Positions 48,279 through 57,318 of a DNA stretch of 57,438 nt are shown piece by piece; position 1 is the stretch's first letter, and every line of letters starts with the position of its first letter. The stretch lies in NCBI GenBank assembly GCA_944380095.1, contig CALWGP010000002.1:1-57438 (forward strand), given 5' to 3'. Below the pieces are notes generated by a model, which saw nothing but the letters and a program-made list of their open reading frames with translations, was not told the DNA's origin and made no database searches. Position numbers and translations under genes: made by a program. Source of the stretch: an uncultured Lachnospiraceae bacterium. GTDB lineage: Bacteria > Bacillota > Clostridia > Lachnospirales > Lachnospiraceae.

Positions 48279-48908
48279 CTACTCTTCCAGCAGCTCCAGC
48301 TTGCTGACGGATACCTCGTAGGCCACCCGTTTTTCCAGCTGGTCGTCCGCCAATTTCTTCATATATTCCCGGCTCTGGATCCGTCCCCAGATTTCGCAGT
48401 GGGAACCCACTTCAAAGCCCCCCGCATAGCGGGCGTTCCTCCCCCAGCAGATGCAGGGGATATAATCGGATTTTCCGTAAGGGCGGTTCACCGCCAGCAA
48501 AACGTCCGCGATCTCCCTGCCCAGCGGCGTCTTTCTGTAAACCGGTTCCTTGCAGATGTATCCGTCCAGATAGATCTGGTTGGTCCTGGAGCTTTCCTCC
48601 AGTTCTTCCACGAAACTGATCTCCCTGGCGAACACGGAAAGGATCAGCCGGTTTTTCCGCTCTTCATGCCGGTTGTAGGAACGAAACTGTCCGGAAATGC
48701 TCACATAGGCCCCCTGATAGTCCTCCTCCACATCGATGAGCCGTTCGGAAACCATGATCGGGATGATGTCGTAAGACTCGCTTAAACGGGCCACTTCCAC
48801 GTCCATCATGTAAAACCCTTCCCCGAAAATCTCATGGCTGAACGTAAACCCGCTCACGATCTTCCCCATGATTACAACCTGGTTGTTTTCAATCACCTTA
48901 TCTGTCAT
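48279..48908 (-). CDS. single-stranded DNA-binding-like protein with two OB folds
   Basis: A 209-residue protein. Residues 8-105 look like one OB fold (NNQVVIMGKIVSGFTFSHEI then AYVSISGQFRSYNR) and residues 108-205 like a second (QIYLDGYICKEPVYRKTPLG, EIADVLLAVNRPYGKSDYIP, SHCEIWGRIQSREYMKKLAD), the latter close to canonical Ssb. There is no acidic C-terminal protein-interaction tip of the Ssb kind; it ends KLELLEE. AGGGAG precedes the ATG. It is probably a secondary SSB paralogue rather than the housekeeping one. Confidence 0.8.
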   Translation of the reverse strand: MTDKVIENNQVVIMGKIVSGFTFSHEIFGEGFYMMDVEVARLSESYDIIPIMVSERLIDVEEDYQGAYVSISGQFRSYNRHEERKNRLILSVFAREISFVEELEESSRTNQIYLDGYICKEPVYRKTPLGREIADVLLAVNRPYGKSDYIPCICWGRNARYAGGFEVGSHCEIWGRIQSREYMKKLADDQLEKRVAYEVSVSKLELLEE

Positions 48909-49092
48909 TTTTGAGTTCTCCCTTCTTGATACAAGAATTTTTTCCTGTCATGTATTATCAGTTTATGGAAAGAACAGGAAAATAGAACCGGACTGCAGCG
49001 CGTATTTTTCCAAAATGCGACATTCCCATGCTACGTCTTTTCCGGACAGGCGCAAACCGTGGCGAAAACACAGTCTTTGCGCGGATTTCTGG

Positions 49093-49121
49093 TTGCATCC
49101 CTCCGGCCCGGGTGCTATACT
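49093..49121 (+). promoter_or_regulatory. typA promoter
   Basis: TTGCAT (49093-49098), 17-base spacer, TATACT (49116-49121), about 70 bases before the ATG. The rest of 48909-49092 shows a 9-bp inverted repeat (48940-48948 with 48974-48982) and no gene. Confidence 0.75.
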
Positions 49122-49198
49122 TGTACCGTTTGAAATCGACTATTGTATATTTTTATGGAAAGCGGCCGGCGCAGCGCCGCTTGGGAATCGAGGAAATT

Positions 49199-51031
49199 AT
49201 GAATCAGAAAAGAGAAGATGTGAGAAACGTCGCCATCATCGCCCATGTAGACCACGGCAAAACCACCCTTGTGGACGAACTGCTTAAACAAAGCGGCGTT
49301 TTCCGGGAAAATCAGGAAGTGGTGGAACGGGTGATGGACTCCAACGCCATTGAGCGTGAGAGGGGCATCACCATCCTTTCCAAAAATACGGCCGTCACCT
49401 ATCAGGGCGTAAAAATCAATATTATCGACACGCCGGGACACGCGGATTTCGGCGGCGAAGTGGAACGGGTGCTCAAAATGGTCAACGGCGTCATCCTGGT
49501 GGTGGACGCCTTCGAAGGGCCCATGCCCCAGACCCGCTTCGTCCTGCGCAAAGCCCTGGAGTTAAAGCTTCCGGTCATCGTCTGCATCAATAAAATCGAC
49601 CGGCCCGAGGCCCGCCCCCTGGCCGTGGTGGACGAAGTGCTGGAGCTGTTTTTGGAGCTGGACGCAAGCGACGAACAGCTGGACTGCCCCTTTGTCTTTG
49701 CTTCCGCCAAAAACGGCAGCGCCACCACCAATATCACCGTAAAAAACAAGGACATGAAACCGCTGTTTGACACGATCCTGGACTACATTCCCGCGCCCGA
49801 AGGGGATCCGGATGCAGGCACCCAGCTTCTGATCAGCACCATCGACTACAACGAATACGTGGGCCGCATCGGCGTGGGCAAGGTGGACAACGGCTCCGTC
49901 AGCGTCAACCAGGAAGTGGTCATCGTCAACCATCACGATCCCGATAAGCAAAAGCGGGTAAAAGTCAGCAAGCTTTACGAATTTGACGGCTTAAACAAGG
50001 TGGAAGTCAAAACCGCGGGCATCGGTTCCATCGTGGCGATCTCCGGCATCGCGGATATCCACATCGGGGATACCCTCTGCTCCCCCGAGCATCCGGTCCC
50101 CATCCCCTTCCAGAAAATTTCCGAGCCCACCATTGCCATGCAGTTTATGGTAAACGACTCCCCCCTGGCCGGAAAAGAAGGCAAATATGTCACCAGCCGC
50201 CATCTGCGCGACCGCCTTTTCAAAGAGCTCAACACCGACGTTTCCCTCCGGGTGGAGGAAACGGATTCCACCGATGTGTTCAAGGTTTCCGGACGCGGGG
50301 AGCTGCACCTTTCCGTGCTCATCGAAAACATGCGCCGGGAGGGGTATGAATTTGCCGTCAGCAAGGCGGAAGTCCTGTATCATTTCGATGAAAAGGGGCA
50401 CCGTCTGGAGCCCATGGAACAGGTTTATATCGACGTGCCGGAAGAATACGCGGGCAACGTTATCGAAAAGCTGGGCCAGCGCAAGGGCGAGCTTGTAAAT
50501 ATGACTCCCGGCAACGGCGGCGTCACCCGGCTGGAATTTATGATCCCTTCCCGGGGACTCATCGGCTATCGCGGGGAATTTCTTACCGACACCCGTGGCA
50601 ACGGCGTTATGAACGCGGTTTTTGACAGCTATGCCCCCTATAAAGGCGACATCCAGTACCGCAAGCAGGGTTCCCTGATCGCATTCGAAGCCGGGGAGGC
50701 CATCACTTACGGCCTGTACAACGCCCAGGAAAGAGGTACCCTCTTTATCGGCCCCGGCGAAAAAGTGTACGCCGGCATGGTCATCGGCCAGACCGGCCGC
50801 AGCGAGGACGTGGAAGTCAACGTCTGCAAGACCAAGAAGCTCACCAACACCCGTTCCTCCAGCGCGGACGAAGCCCTGCGGCTGACCCCGCCCCGGATTT
50901 TGAGCCTGGAACAGGCGCTGGATTTCATCGACACGGACGAACTTCTGGAAGTGACCCCCACTTCCCTGCGCATCCGCAAAAAAATCCTGGACCACACCAT
51001 GCGCAAGCGCGCGGCAATCCAGGGCAAATAA
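49199..51031 (+). CDS. typA: ribosome-associated GTPase TypA/BipA
   Basis: A 610-residue translational GTPase. G1 AHVDHGKTTLVDELL, switch I region RERGITILSKNTAV, G3 DTPGHADFGGEVERV, G4 NKIDRPEARP. The C-terminal half has EFMIPSRGLIGYRGEFLTDT and RSSSADEALRLTPPR, specific to TypA. The ATG at 49199 follows GAGGAAA; a 57-codon upstream extension overlaps the promoter and is rejected. TypA aids ribosome assembly and stress growth. Confidence 0.97.
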   Translation: MNQKREDVRNVAIIAHVDHGKTTLVDELLKQSGVFRENQEVVERVMDSNAIERERGITILSKNTAVTYQGVKINIIDTPGHADFGGEVERVLKMVNGVILVVDAFEGPMPQTRFVLRKALELKLPVIVCINKIDRPEARPLAVVDEVLELFLELDASDEQLDCPFVFASAKNGSATTNITVKNKDMKPLFDTILDYIPAPEGDPDAGTQLLISTIDYNEYVGRIGVGKVDNGSVSVNQEVVIVNHHDPDKQKRVKVSKLYEFDGLNKVEVKTAGIGSIVAISGIADIHIGDTLCSPEHPVPIPFQKISEPTIAMQFMVNDSPLAGKEGKYVTSRHLRDRLFKELNTDVSLRVEETDSTDVFKVSGRGELHLSVLIENMRREGYEFAVSKAEVLYHFDEKGHRLEPMEQVYIDVPEEYAGNVIEKLGQRKGELVNMTPGNGGVTRLEFMIPSRGLIGYRGEFLTDTRGNGVMNAVFDSYAPYKGDIQYRKQGSLIAFEAGEAITYGLYNAQERGTLFIGPGEKVYAGMVIGQTGRSEDVEVNVCKTKKLTNTRSSSADEALRLTPPRILSLEQALDFIDTDELLEVTPTSLRIRKKILDHTMRKRAAIQGK

Positions 51032-51034
51032 AGA

Positions 51035-51097
51035 AAAAAGGACAGGTTGTGCGCGCTGGCAAACAAAGCCAAAAGGCAGCGCAAACCTGTCCTTTTT
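51035..51097. terminator. bidirectional terminator between typA and exoA
   Basis: AAAAAGGACAGGTT and AACCTGTCCTTTTT form the base of a long stem-loop with inner GC pairs. T-runs occur on both strands. It serves typA on plus and exoA on minus. Confidence 0.85.
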
Positions 51098-51111
51098 GAT
51101 GCGTTTTTCTT

Positions 51112-51867
51112 TCAGTCTTTTAAAATCAGTCCCACCGGGCAGTGGTCCGACCCCATCACTTCCGTATAGATGCAGGCATCCTGCAGCCTCTCCTTCAGGC
51201 TTTCGGAAACGATAAAATAGTCGATGCGCCATCCCGCGTTTTTGCTGCGGGCCTGGAACCGGTAGGACCACCAGGAATAGATCCCTTCCCGATCCGGATA
51301 GAAATAACGGAAAGTATCCACGAAGCCGTTTTCCAGAAGGCGGGTCATTTTCGCCCTCTCTTCGTCGGTGAATCCGGCGTTTTTCCGGTTGGTCTTCGGA
51401 TTTTTCAGGTCGATTTCCTTATGCGCCACGTTTAAATCCCCGCAGAAGATCACCGGCTTTGTTTTCTCCAGCCCCTTTAAATAGGAAAAGAAATCGTCCT
51501 CCCAGCGCATCCGGTAGTCCAGCCGCGCCAGCCCGTCCTGGGAATTGGGCGTATATACCGTAACCAGGTAAAATTCCGGAAACTCCAGCGTGATCACCCG
51601 GCCCTCATGGTCGTGTTCTTCCACGCCGATCCCGTAGGAAACCGAAAGGGGCTCCCGCTTGGTAAACACCGCCGTGCCGGAATACCCTTTCTTTTCCGCG
51701 CTGTTCCAGTACTGATAATAGCCGGGCAAATCCATCCGGATCTGCCCCGGCTGAAGTTTCGTTTCCTGCAGGCAGAATACGTCCGCGTCCGCTTCCCGGA
51801 AAAACTCCTCAAATCCCTTTGTAACGCAGGCGCGCAGCCCGTTTACGTTCCACGATATCAGTTTCAT
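51112..51867 (-). CDS. exoA: exodeoxyribonuclease III / AP endonuclease
   Basis: A 251-residue Mg-dependent nuclease of the ExoIII/APE1 family for base-excision repair. Start [14 protein letters not shown]; metal and catalytic motifs [42 protein letters not shown] and the final [17 protein letters not shown] precedes the ATG at 51867. It follows mgtE by 34 bases on the same strand. Confidence 0.96.
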   Translation of the reverse strand: MKLISWNVNGLRACVTKGFEEFFREADADVFCLQETKLQPGQIRMDLPGYYQYWNSAEKKGYSGTAVFTKREPLSVSYGIGVEEHDHEGRVITLEFPEFYLVTVYTPNSQDGLARLDYRMRWEDDFFSYLKGLEKTKPVIFCGDLNVAHKEIDLKNPKTNRKNAGFTDEERAKMTRLLENGFVDTFRYFYPDREGIYSWWSYRFQARSKNAGWRIDYFIVSESLKERLQDACIYTEVMGSDHCPVGLILKD

Positions 51868-51901
51868 CCCTTTTCTCCTTATTTTCTTTCTATTATTTCC
51901 T

Positions 51902-53302
51902 TTATCCCTGCAAATGCAGAAGCGCAACCGCAAACCGGAAGTAAATCATCAAAGACAGGGCGTCCACAATGGTAGTGATAAAAGGGCTCGCCATCACCGC
52001 CGGATCAAATCCAAGCTTTTTTGCCGCCATGGGAAGGATGCAGCCCACCGCCTTGGCAATGGTTACCGCCGCCACCAAAGTCAGGCATACCACCGCAGAA
52101 ACCATGAGGCCGACCCGGTCAAAGAGCATGAGCTTTGCGAAGTTGCAGGCCGCCAGCGTCAGGCCGCACAAAACGGCCACCCGGATTTCTTTCCAGAGCA
52201 CGAAAAACAGGTCGGAAAAGCGGATGTCGCTTAGGGACAGGCCACGGATAATGGTTGCGCTGGTCTGTCCGCCCGCATTTCCCCCGGTATCCATCAGCAT
52301 GGGGATAAAGGCGGTCAGGATCACGCAGCTGCTTAAGGCGTCTTCGAAGGAAGTGATGATCTTTCCCGTAAAGGTAGCGGAAATCATCAGCAAAAGCAGC
52401 CAGGGAATCCGGTTTTTCCAGATCTCAAATACCCCTGTTTTCATATAGGGTTTGTCCCCGGGAAGAATGGCGTTCATCTTCTCGATGTCCTCCGTCGCCT
52501 CTTCTTCCACAATATCCATAATGTCGTCTACCGTGATAATGCCCACCAGCCGGTTCTCGTTGTCCACTACCGGCATGGACGTAAAGTCGTACTTCTGGAA
52601 CAGGGCCGCCGCTTCTTCCTGGTCTGTGAGCGTATGAATGGAAATGACGTTTTCATTCATGAAATCGCCGATCACATCCTCTTCCTCATGCAGCAGAAGG
52701 TAGCGCAGGGCCACCGTGCCGATGAGGCGGCGGGAATCGTCCAGCACATAGCAGTTGTTGACGGTTTCGCTGTCCAGCCCCACCTTCCGGATCTTTCCAA
52801 TGGCCTCCGAAACGGTCAGGCTCTCCCTTAAATCCACGTACTCCACCGTCATAATGCTGCCCGCGGAATCCTCGGGATAGCGCAGCAGATGGTTGATGTC
52901 CCGCCGCGTCTCCGGGCTGGCATGGGCCAAAATCCTCTTGACCACGTTGGCCGGCATCTCGTCCATCAGATCCGCCGCGTCGTCCGCCATCAGGTTATCC
53001 ACAATGGCCGCCGCGTCCTTATCCGACATGGAAGAAATAATATACTGCTCGCTGTCCACATCCAGATAGGAAAAGACTTCTGCCGCCAGATCTTTGGGAA
53101 GGATCCGGAAGACCCGCAGCATCTCCTCCTCTTCCATCTCTTCCAGGACAGCCGCCACATCCGCTTCGTTCTGTTCGGAAAAGTGCTGGCGCAGCCGGGT
53201 GTATTGCCTGCTGTCAAGCAGTTCCTGCACCAGTTCTTTTTCCCGGGTTTCTTTCTCTTTCAGCTCCCTTTCCCGAAGTTCTCTTTCTTTGTTGTCTTTC
53301 AT
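51902..53302 (-). CDS. mgtE: magnesium transporter MgtE
   Basis: A 466-residue Mg channel. After a charged Glu/Arg/Lys-rich start come the N domain ([33 protein letters not shown] helices), two CBS domains (about 150-270, with [18 protein letters not shown] and [26 protein letters not shown]), a plug helix and five membrane helices with [20 protein letters not shown], the pore motif. AGGAGGG precedes the ATG at 53302. A leader of about 180 bases with a small ORF and terminator suggests attenuation. The CBS and N domains gate the pore by cytosolic Mg. Confidence 0.95.
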   Translation of the reverse strand: MKDNKERELRERELKEKETREKELVQELLDSRQYTRLRQHFSEQNEADVAAVLEEMEEEEMLRVFRILPKDLAAEVFSYLDVDSEQYIISSMSDKDAAAIVDNLMADDAADLMDEMPANVVKRILAHASPETRRDINHLLRYPEDSAGSIMTVEYVDLRESLTVSEAIGKIRKVGLDSETVNNCYVLDDSRRLIGTVALRYLLLHEEEDVIGDFMNENVISIHTLTDQEEAAALFQKYDFTSMPVVDNENRLVGIITVDDIMDIVEEEATEDIEKMNAILPGDKPYMKTGVFEIWKNRIPWLLLLMISATFTGKIITSFEDALSSCVILTAFIPMLMDTGGNAGGQTSATIIRGLSLSDIRFSDLFFVLWKEIRVAVLCGLTLAACNFAKLMLFDRVGLMVSAVVCLTLVAAVTIAKAVGCILPMAAKKLGFDPAVMASPFITTIVDALSLMIYFRFAVALLHLQG

Positions 53303-53438
53303 CGCAATTTCCCTCCTGTACCCCAAAAGGGCATACAAAAATCAGGAGCGCGGTTTTATGACTTCGCTCCCTGTGTATTCGTCCCGGTCGGGGACTGTCG
53401 CCGCTTCCTGTCTGACTGCCGGACTGACTGCCTGTCAT
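53214..53438 (-). CDS. candidate leader ORF (uORF) of mgtE
   Basis: A 74-codon frame beginning MTGSQSGSQTGSGDSPRPG has a near-ideal AAAGGAGGTGG ribosome site and overlaps the mgtE start by 89 bases in another frame. The N-terminal Ser/Gly/Gln-rich and Pro-containing part lies before the terminator hairpin. Its ATG is within an 11-bp arm that pairs with sequence in the terminator loop. Probably a regulatory peptide rather than a functional protein, by analogy with Mg-sensing leader peptides of enteric bacteria; not confirmed. Confidence 0.4.
   Translation of the reverse strand: MTGSQSGSQTGSGDSPRPGRIHRERSHKTALLIFVCPFGVQEGNCDERQQRKRTSGKGAERERNPGKRTGAGTA
53337..53373 (-). terminator. attenuator-type terminator in the mgtE leader
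   Basis: On the minus strand CAGGGAGCG (53373-53365) pairs with CGCTCCTG (53350-53343) with one bulge, then ATTTTTG (53342-53336). It lies about 40 bases before the mgtE start. Confidence 0.65.
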
Positions 53439-53444
53439 AAAACC
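53352..53444 (-). promoter_or_regulatory. long-range 11-bp pairing in the mgtE leader
   Basis: GGTTTTATGAC (minus 53444-53434, containing the uORF ATG) is the exact reverse complement of GTCATAAAACC (minus 53362-53352), which forms the loop of the terminator hairpin. The two pairings compete sterically, as expected for an attenuator. Confidence 0.6.
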
Positions 53445-53487
53445 ACCTCCTTTCGAAATCACCGATGAAACTTGTTCCAACTCCTTA

Positions 53488-53516
53488 ATGCTACTGTAAG
53501 CTTCCTTCTTTGTCAA
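53488..53516 (-). promoter_or_regulatory. mgtE promoter inside the end of yigZ
   Basis: Minus-strand TTGACA (53516-53511), 17-base spacer, TAGCAT (53493-53488). Start near 53481. Confidence 0.65.
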
Positions 53517-54159
53517 CAAAATACAGCTGTTCCAGCCTGGTCAGGACCGCCCTGGCATTGGTGGCTTCCACCGTTTTCTTTTCAAAGGCCCCGGCCTCTT
53601 CCCAGGGGACCAGCACCCGGATCCGCACCCGGTCGGTATAACTGGTCTCTTCCGGCACAAGGCCGGCCTGTCCCAAAAGATACTGGACTTTGCCGACCCC
53701 GTTATAATCCGTATCGATCTGCATCCGTACGCCGAAACGCATGGTCCCGATCCGGCAGGCCGCAAGCCCCTCCTTTACCGCCATGGTATAGGCCCGGACA
53801 AGTCCCCCGGTTCCAAGCAGCGTCCCCCCGAAATACCGGGTCACCACCACGGCTACGTTGCGGATCTCCTCCCCTAAAAGCACTTCCAGCATGGGGCGTC
53901 CCGCGGTCCGCGCAGGTTCGCCGTCGTCGCTGCACCTGGTCAGCTCCGCCTTTTTCCCGATCACAAAAGCCGAACAGTTGTGGGACGCGTCCCAGTAGGT
54001 TTTCTTCATCTCCTCGATAAACGCAGACGCCTCCTCTTCGGATTCCACCGGCCGCACCGTGGCGATGAAGCGGGACTTTTTTTCCGTAAATTCCCCCTGT
54101 CCTCCTTCCAGCACCACCCGGTAAGGCTTTGCAATCTCCTGCATCTGATCTTTTTCCAT
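53491..54159 (-). CDS. yigZ: YigZ/IMPACT family protein
   Basis: A 222-residue cytosolic protein of the YigZ family (N-terminal UPF0029/IMPACT domain, C-terminal DUF1949 domain). Landmarks: KKSRFIATVRPVESEEEA, THNCSA-type SHNCSAFVIG, DDGEPARTAGRPMLEVL, VVVTRYFGGTLLGTGGLVRAY. Role is unclear; the family binds ribosome- or GCN1-type partners in eukaryotes. The ATG at 54159 follows GGGTGAG. It is divergent from the penicillin-binding protein gene, and its 3' end contains the mgtE promoter. Confidence 0.93.
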   Translation of the reverse strand: MEKDQMQEIAKPYRVVLEGGQGEFTEKKSRFIATVRPVESEEEASAFIEEMKKTYWDASHNCSAFVIGKKAELTRCSDDGEPARTAGRPMLEVLLGEEIRNVAVVVTRYFGGTLLGTGGLVRAYTMAVKEGLAACRIGTMRFGVRMQIDTDYNGVGKVQYLLGQAGLVPEETSYTDRVRIRVLVPWEEAGAFEKKTVEATNARAVLTRLEQLYFVDKEGSLQ

Positions 54160-54283
54160 CTTCTCACCCGTCCTTTATTCTTTCCTTTTATCATCTTACC
54201 ATTTCATCCCTGTCCTGCATACCGGAATGCGGGCATAAAGGGGAAAATTTTTGTGAAGAATATCTTAATATGGAAGAAAAACC

Positions 54284-54312
54284 TTTATTTACCCACCCGG
54301 TTTTGCTATAAT
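54284..54312 (+). promoter_or_regulatory. promoter of the penicillin-binding protein gene
   Basis: Extended -10 TG-C-TATAAT (54304-54312) with a weak TTTATT 17 bases upstream (54284-54289). Confidence 0.65.
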
Positions 54313-54345
54313 CGTAAAGGTAATGTCCAAAGGAGGCTTAATTGC

Positions 54346-57219
54346 ATGAATTATGGCAAAAAGAGTGTAAAAAAGAAAAAGAAAGCACTCCACTCCGCTT
54401 CCAGACGCTGGGGCCGCAGATGTTTGCTCACCTTTACCCGGGTGCTGCTTTTATTCGTGCTGGCCGCCGGCATTATCGGCGTCTGCGGGGGGATCGGAGT
54501 CTTTAAGGGCATCATAGATTCGGCTCCCACCATCAAACTTGAAGACGCCACACCCAGCCGGTTTTCTTCCTTTATTTATGATGCCAAGGGCAATCAGCTC
54601 CAGCAGCTGGTGGCGGAGGATTCCAACCGCGTGCCGGTCACCATGGACCAGATTCCCCAGGATATGGCAGACGCCTTTGTGGCCATCGAAGACGAGCGTT
54701 TCTATGAGCATAACGGGATCGATATCCAGGGCATCATCCGCGCGGGCGTGGTGGGCATCACCAACGGCTTCCATTTTACGGAAGGCGCCAGCACCATCAC
54801 CCAGCAGCTGATTAAGAATACGGTCCTGACCACCTGGACCCAGGAGAAGACCTTTGCGGAAAAGGCCAAACGAAAGATCCAGGAACAGTATCTGGCGATC
54901 CAGCTGGAACGGGATACCAACGACAAGTCCAAGATTCTGGAACAATATATGAATACCATCAACCTGGGGCAGAATACCCTGGGCGTTCAGGCCGCGTCCA
55001 AGCGGTACTTCAACAAAAACGTCTGGGAACTGAACCTTTCCGAATGCGCCACCATCGCCGGCATCACCCAGAATCCTTCCCGCTACAATCCCATCACCCA
55101 TCCGGAAGAAAATCAGAAGCGCCGGGACAAGGTGCTTGGGAACATGCTGGAACAGGGGTATATTACCCAGGCAGAATATGAGGAAGCCCAGGCGGATACG
55201 CAGGACGTTTACGACCGTATCCAAGCGGCCAACGCGGAAGTGGAAGAAACTTCCGTCAATACCTATTACGTGGACGCGGTCATCGACGCGGTTATCGACG
55301 ACTTAATCCAGGCGGGCTACAGCGAAACCCAGGCCTACGTGATGGTCTATTCCGGGGGCTTGAGCATCTACGCCGCCCAGGATCCGGATATCCAGGCAAT
55401 CTGCGACGAAGTCTGCTCCAACGAGGAAAACTATCCGGACAATACCCGGTGGCTGCTGAGCTATCAGCTCACCTATAAGGATACGGACGGCACGGCCGTC
55501 AATATCAGTTCGGAAATGTTCCGGACCTGGTTCCAGGAAAACGGCGACGCAAGTTTCAACCTGCTCTATGATTCCCAGGACGAGGCCTATGCGGCCATCG
55601 AAACCTATAAAGAGGCGACGCTTCCCGCCGGGGCGGAAGTGATCGGCGAATCCGTTTCCCTCACACCCCAGCCCCAGATTTCCCTGGTGGTGGAAGACCA
55701 GGCTACCGGCTATGTGGTGGCCATGGTAGGCGGACGGGGCACCAAGGAAGGAAGCCGTACCTTAAACCGCGCTACGGATACCGTCCGTCAGCCCGGTTCT
55801 ACCTTTAAGATTGTCTCCACCTACGCGCCGGCCTTAGACAGCGCCGGAATGACCCTGGCCGATGTGGAAGTGGACGGCCCCTTTAATTACGAGAACGGCA
55901 AACCGGTTTCCAACTGGTACAGTTCCGGCTACCGAGGGATCTGTTCCCTGCGGGACGGAATCCGGGATTCCTTAAACATTGTCACCGTCAAGGTGCTGAC
56001 CCAGATCACTCCCCGCTTAGGCTATGAATATCTCCAGAATTTTGGCTTTACTACCCTGGTGGACGGAGTGGAAAAGGGCGGCAAAATCTATTCCGACGTA
56101 GCGCAGCCCCTGGCCCTGGGCGGTATTACCAACGGCGTCACCAACCTGGAGTTAAACGCTTCCTATGCCGCCATCGCCAACAACGGCCAGTATATCGAAC
56201 CCAAGCTGTACAGTATCGTCAAGGACCATGACGGCAACGTAATCTTAGACAACACCGGTACGGAAAGCCGCCAGGTCATCAAGCCTTCCACCGCTTTCCT
56301 TTTGACGGACGCCATGGTGGATGTGGTAACCTCCGGTACGGGTACGTCGGTCAACTTCGGCGGCATGTCCATCGCCGGAAAAACGGGAACCACTTCGGAC
56401 TACAACGACGTATGGTTTTCCGGCTACACGCCCTATTATACCTGCACTACCTGGACCGGTTATGACAACAATACCAAGCTGCGGCAGGGCGCGGAGAGAA
56501 ACCTTGCCAAGACGCTTTGGAGGGGCGTAATGAGCCGGATCCATGAAGGTCTGGAAAACAAGGCCTTTGACCGGCCTTCCGATATCGTCACCGCCACCGT
56601 ATGTTCCAAGTCCGGGAAACTGCCCACCGCTTTGTGCGGCGAGCATTTAAAGACCGAATATTTCACGCCGGATACGGTTCCCACGGAAAGCTGCGACGTG
56701 CATTTCCAGGGTCAGATCTGCGCTTACAGCAATCTGCCCGCTGCCGAGCAGTGTCCGTTTAAGGTGGACGGCGTACTGGAAATGCAGCCCGAAAACGAAC
56801 GGCTGCTCACCGGCCAGACCCAGGTCAACGCGGACGGCACCACCCAGAATACCTGTCAGCATAACGCACAGTTTTTCCTGGATCCCAACGCGGAAGCAGT
56901 GATCGAACAGCAGCGTCTGGAACTGCAGCTAAGGCAGGATCAAAATCAGTATGCCCAGCTGCTGACGCAGCTGCAGCAGCAGCTTCAGGAAGCCACTGCC
57001 AAAAAAGCGGATGCGGATGCCCGGCTGGCTGCGGCCACGGACGACGCAGCCCGGGCCCAGGCCCAGAGCGATTCCAACCAGGCACAGTCAGAGATCGACT
57101 CCATCAACGCCCAGATCGCCCAGCTGCAGGCCGCGCAGAACGCTGCGGCATCCACCCAGGCCACCCAGGGAACCGACGCGCAGAGCGCTGCCCCTGCGAA
57201 CGATTCCAACGGCGGCTGA
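54346..57219 (+). CDS. class A penicillin-binding protein (PBP1-type)
   Basis: A 957-residue bifunctional peptidoglycan synthase. Basic cytosolic start, one membrane helix (about 29-55), glycosyltransferase domain with catalytic E115 in AIEDERFYEHNGID and EGASTITQQLIKN, then a transpeptidase domain with RQPGSTFKIV (Ser-x-x-Lys), RDSLNIVT (Ser-x-Asn) and AGKTGTTSDYND (Lys-Thr-Gly). The tail after about residue 845 is a Gln/Ala-rich coiled coil (QQRLELQLRQDQNQYAQLL onward) followed by a Ser/Ala/Thr-rich end, unusual in length. AAAGGAGG precedes the ATG at 54346; upstream extension overlaps yigZ and is rejected. Confidence 0.94.
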   Translation: MNYGKKSVKKKKKALHSASRRWGRRCLLTFTRVLLLFVLAAGIIGVCGGIGVFKGIIDSAPTIKLEDATPSRFSSFIYDAKGNQLQQLVAEDSNRVPVTMDQIPQDMADAFVAIEDERFYEHNGIDIQGIIRAGVVGITNGFHFTEGASTITQQLIKNTVLTTWTQEKTFAEKAKRKIQEQYLAIQLERDTNDKSKILEQYMNTINLGQNTLGVQAASKRYFNKNVWELNLSECATIAGITQNPSRYNPITHPEENQKRRDKVLGNMLEQGYITQAEYEEAQADTQDVYDRIQAANAEVEETSVNTYYVDAVIDAVIDDLIQAGYSETQAYVMVYSGGLSIYAAQDPDIQAICDEVCSNEENYPDNTRWLLSYQLTYKDTDGTAVNISSEMFRTWFQENGDASFNLLYDSQDEAYAAIETYKEATLPAGAEVIGESVSLTPQPQISLVVEDQATGYVVAMVGGRGTKEGSRTLNRATDTVRQPGSTFKIVSTYAPALDSAGMTLADVEVDGPFNYENGKPVSNWYSSGYRGICSLRDGIRDSLNIVTVKVLTQITPRLGYEYLQNFGFTTLVDGVEKGGKIYSDVAQPLALGGITNGVTNLELNASYAAIANNGQYIEPKLYSIVKDHDGNVILDNTGTESRQVIKPSTAFLLTDAMVDVVTSGTGTSVNFGGMSIAGKTGTTSDYNDVWFSGYTPYYTCTTWTGYDNNTKLRQGAERNLAKTLWRGVMSRIHEGLENKAFDRPSDIVTATVCSKSGKLPTALCGEHLKTEYFTPDTVPTESCDVHFQGQICAYSNLPAAEQCPFKVDGVLEMQPENERLLTGQTQVNADGTTQNTCQHNAQFFLDPNAEAVIEQQRLELQLRQDQNQYAQLLTQLQQQLQEATAKKADADARLAAATDDAARAQAQSDSNQAQSEIDSINAQIAQLQAAQNAAASTQATQGTDAQSAAPANDSNGG

Positions 57220-57255
57220 CCGGTTTTACGGATTGCCCATAACACGCATGAAAAA

Positions 57256-57310
57256 GTCCCCGTAAAGTTCAGGGTTTTTTACATCCCTGCATCTTTACGG
57301 GGGCTTTTTT
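57256..57310. terminator. terminator after the penicillin-binding protein gene
   Basis: GTCCCCGTAAAG (57256-57267) pairs with CTTTACGGGGGC (57293-57304), with an inner CAGGG/CCCTG helix; TTTTTT follows. AAAAA before it makes it usable for the minus-strand gene as well. Confidence 0.88.
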
Positions 57311-57318
57311 GACTTCTT

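Noticed and set aside
49991..51271. 426-codon minus-strand open frame opposite typA
   Set aside because: Antisense to conserved typA; low-complexity composition and it crosses the terminator.
53303..53481. Classical M-box Mg riboswitch upstream of mgtE
   Set aside because: The conserved M-box segments are not recognisable; the leader instead has an ORF and two competing stems.
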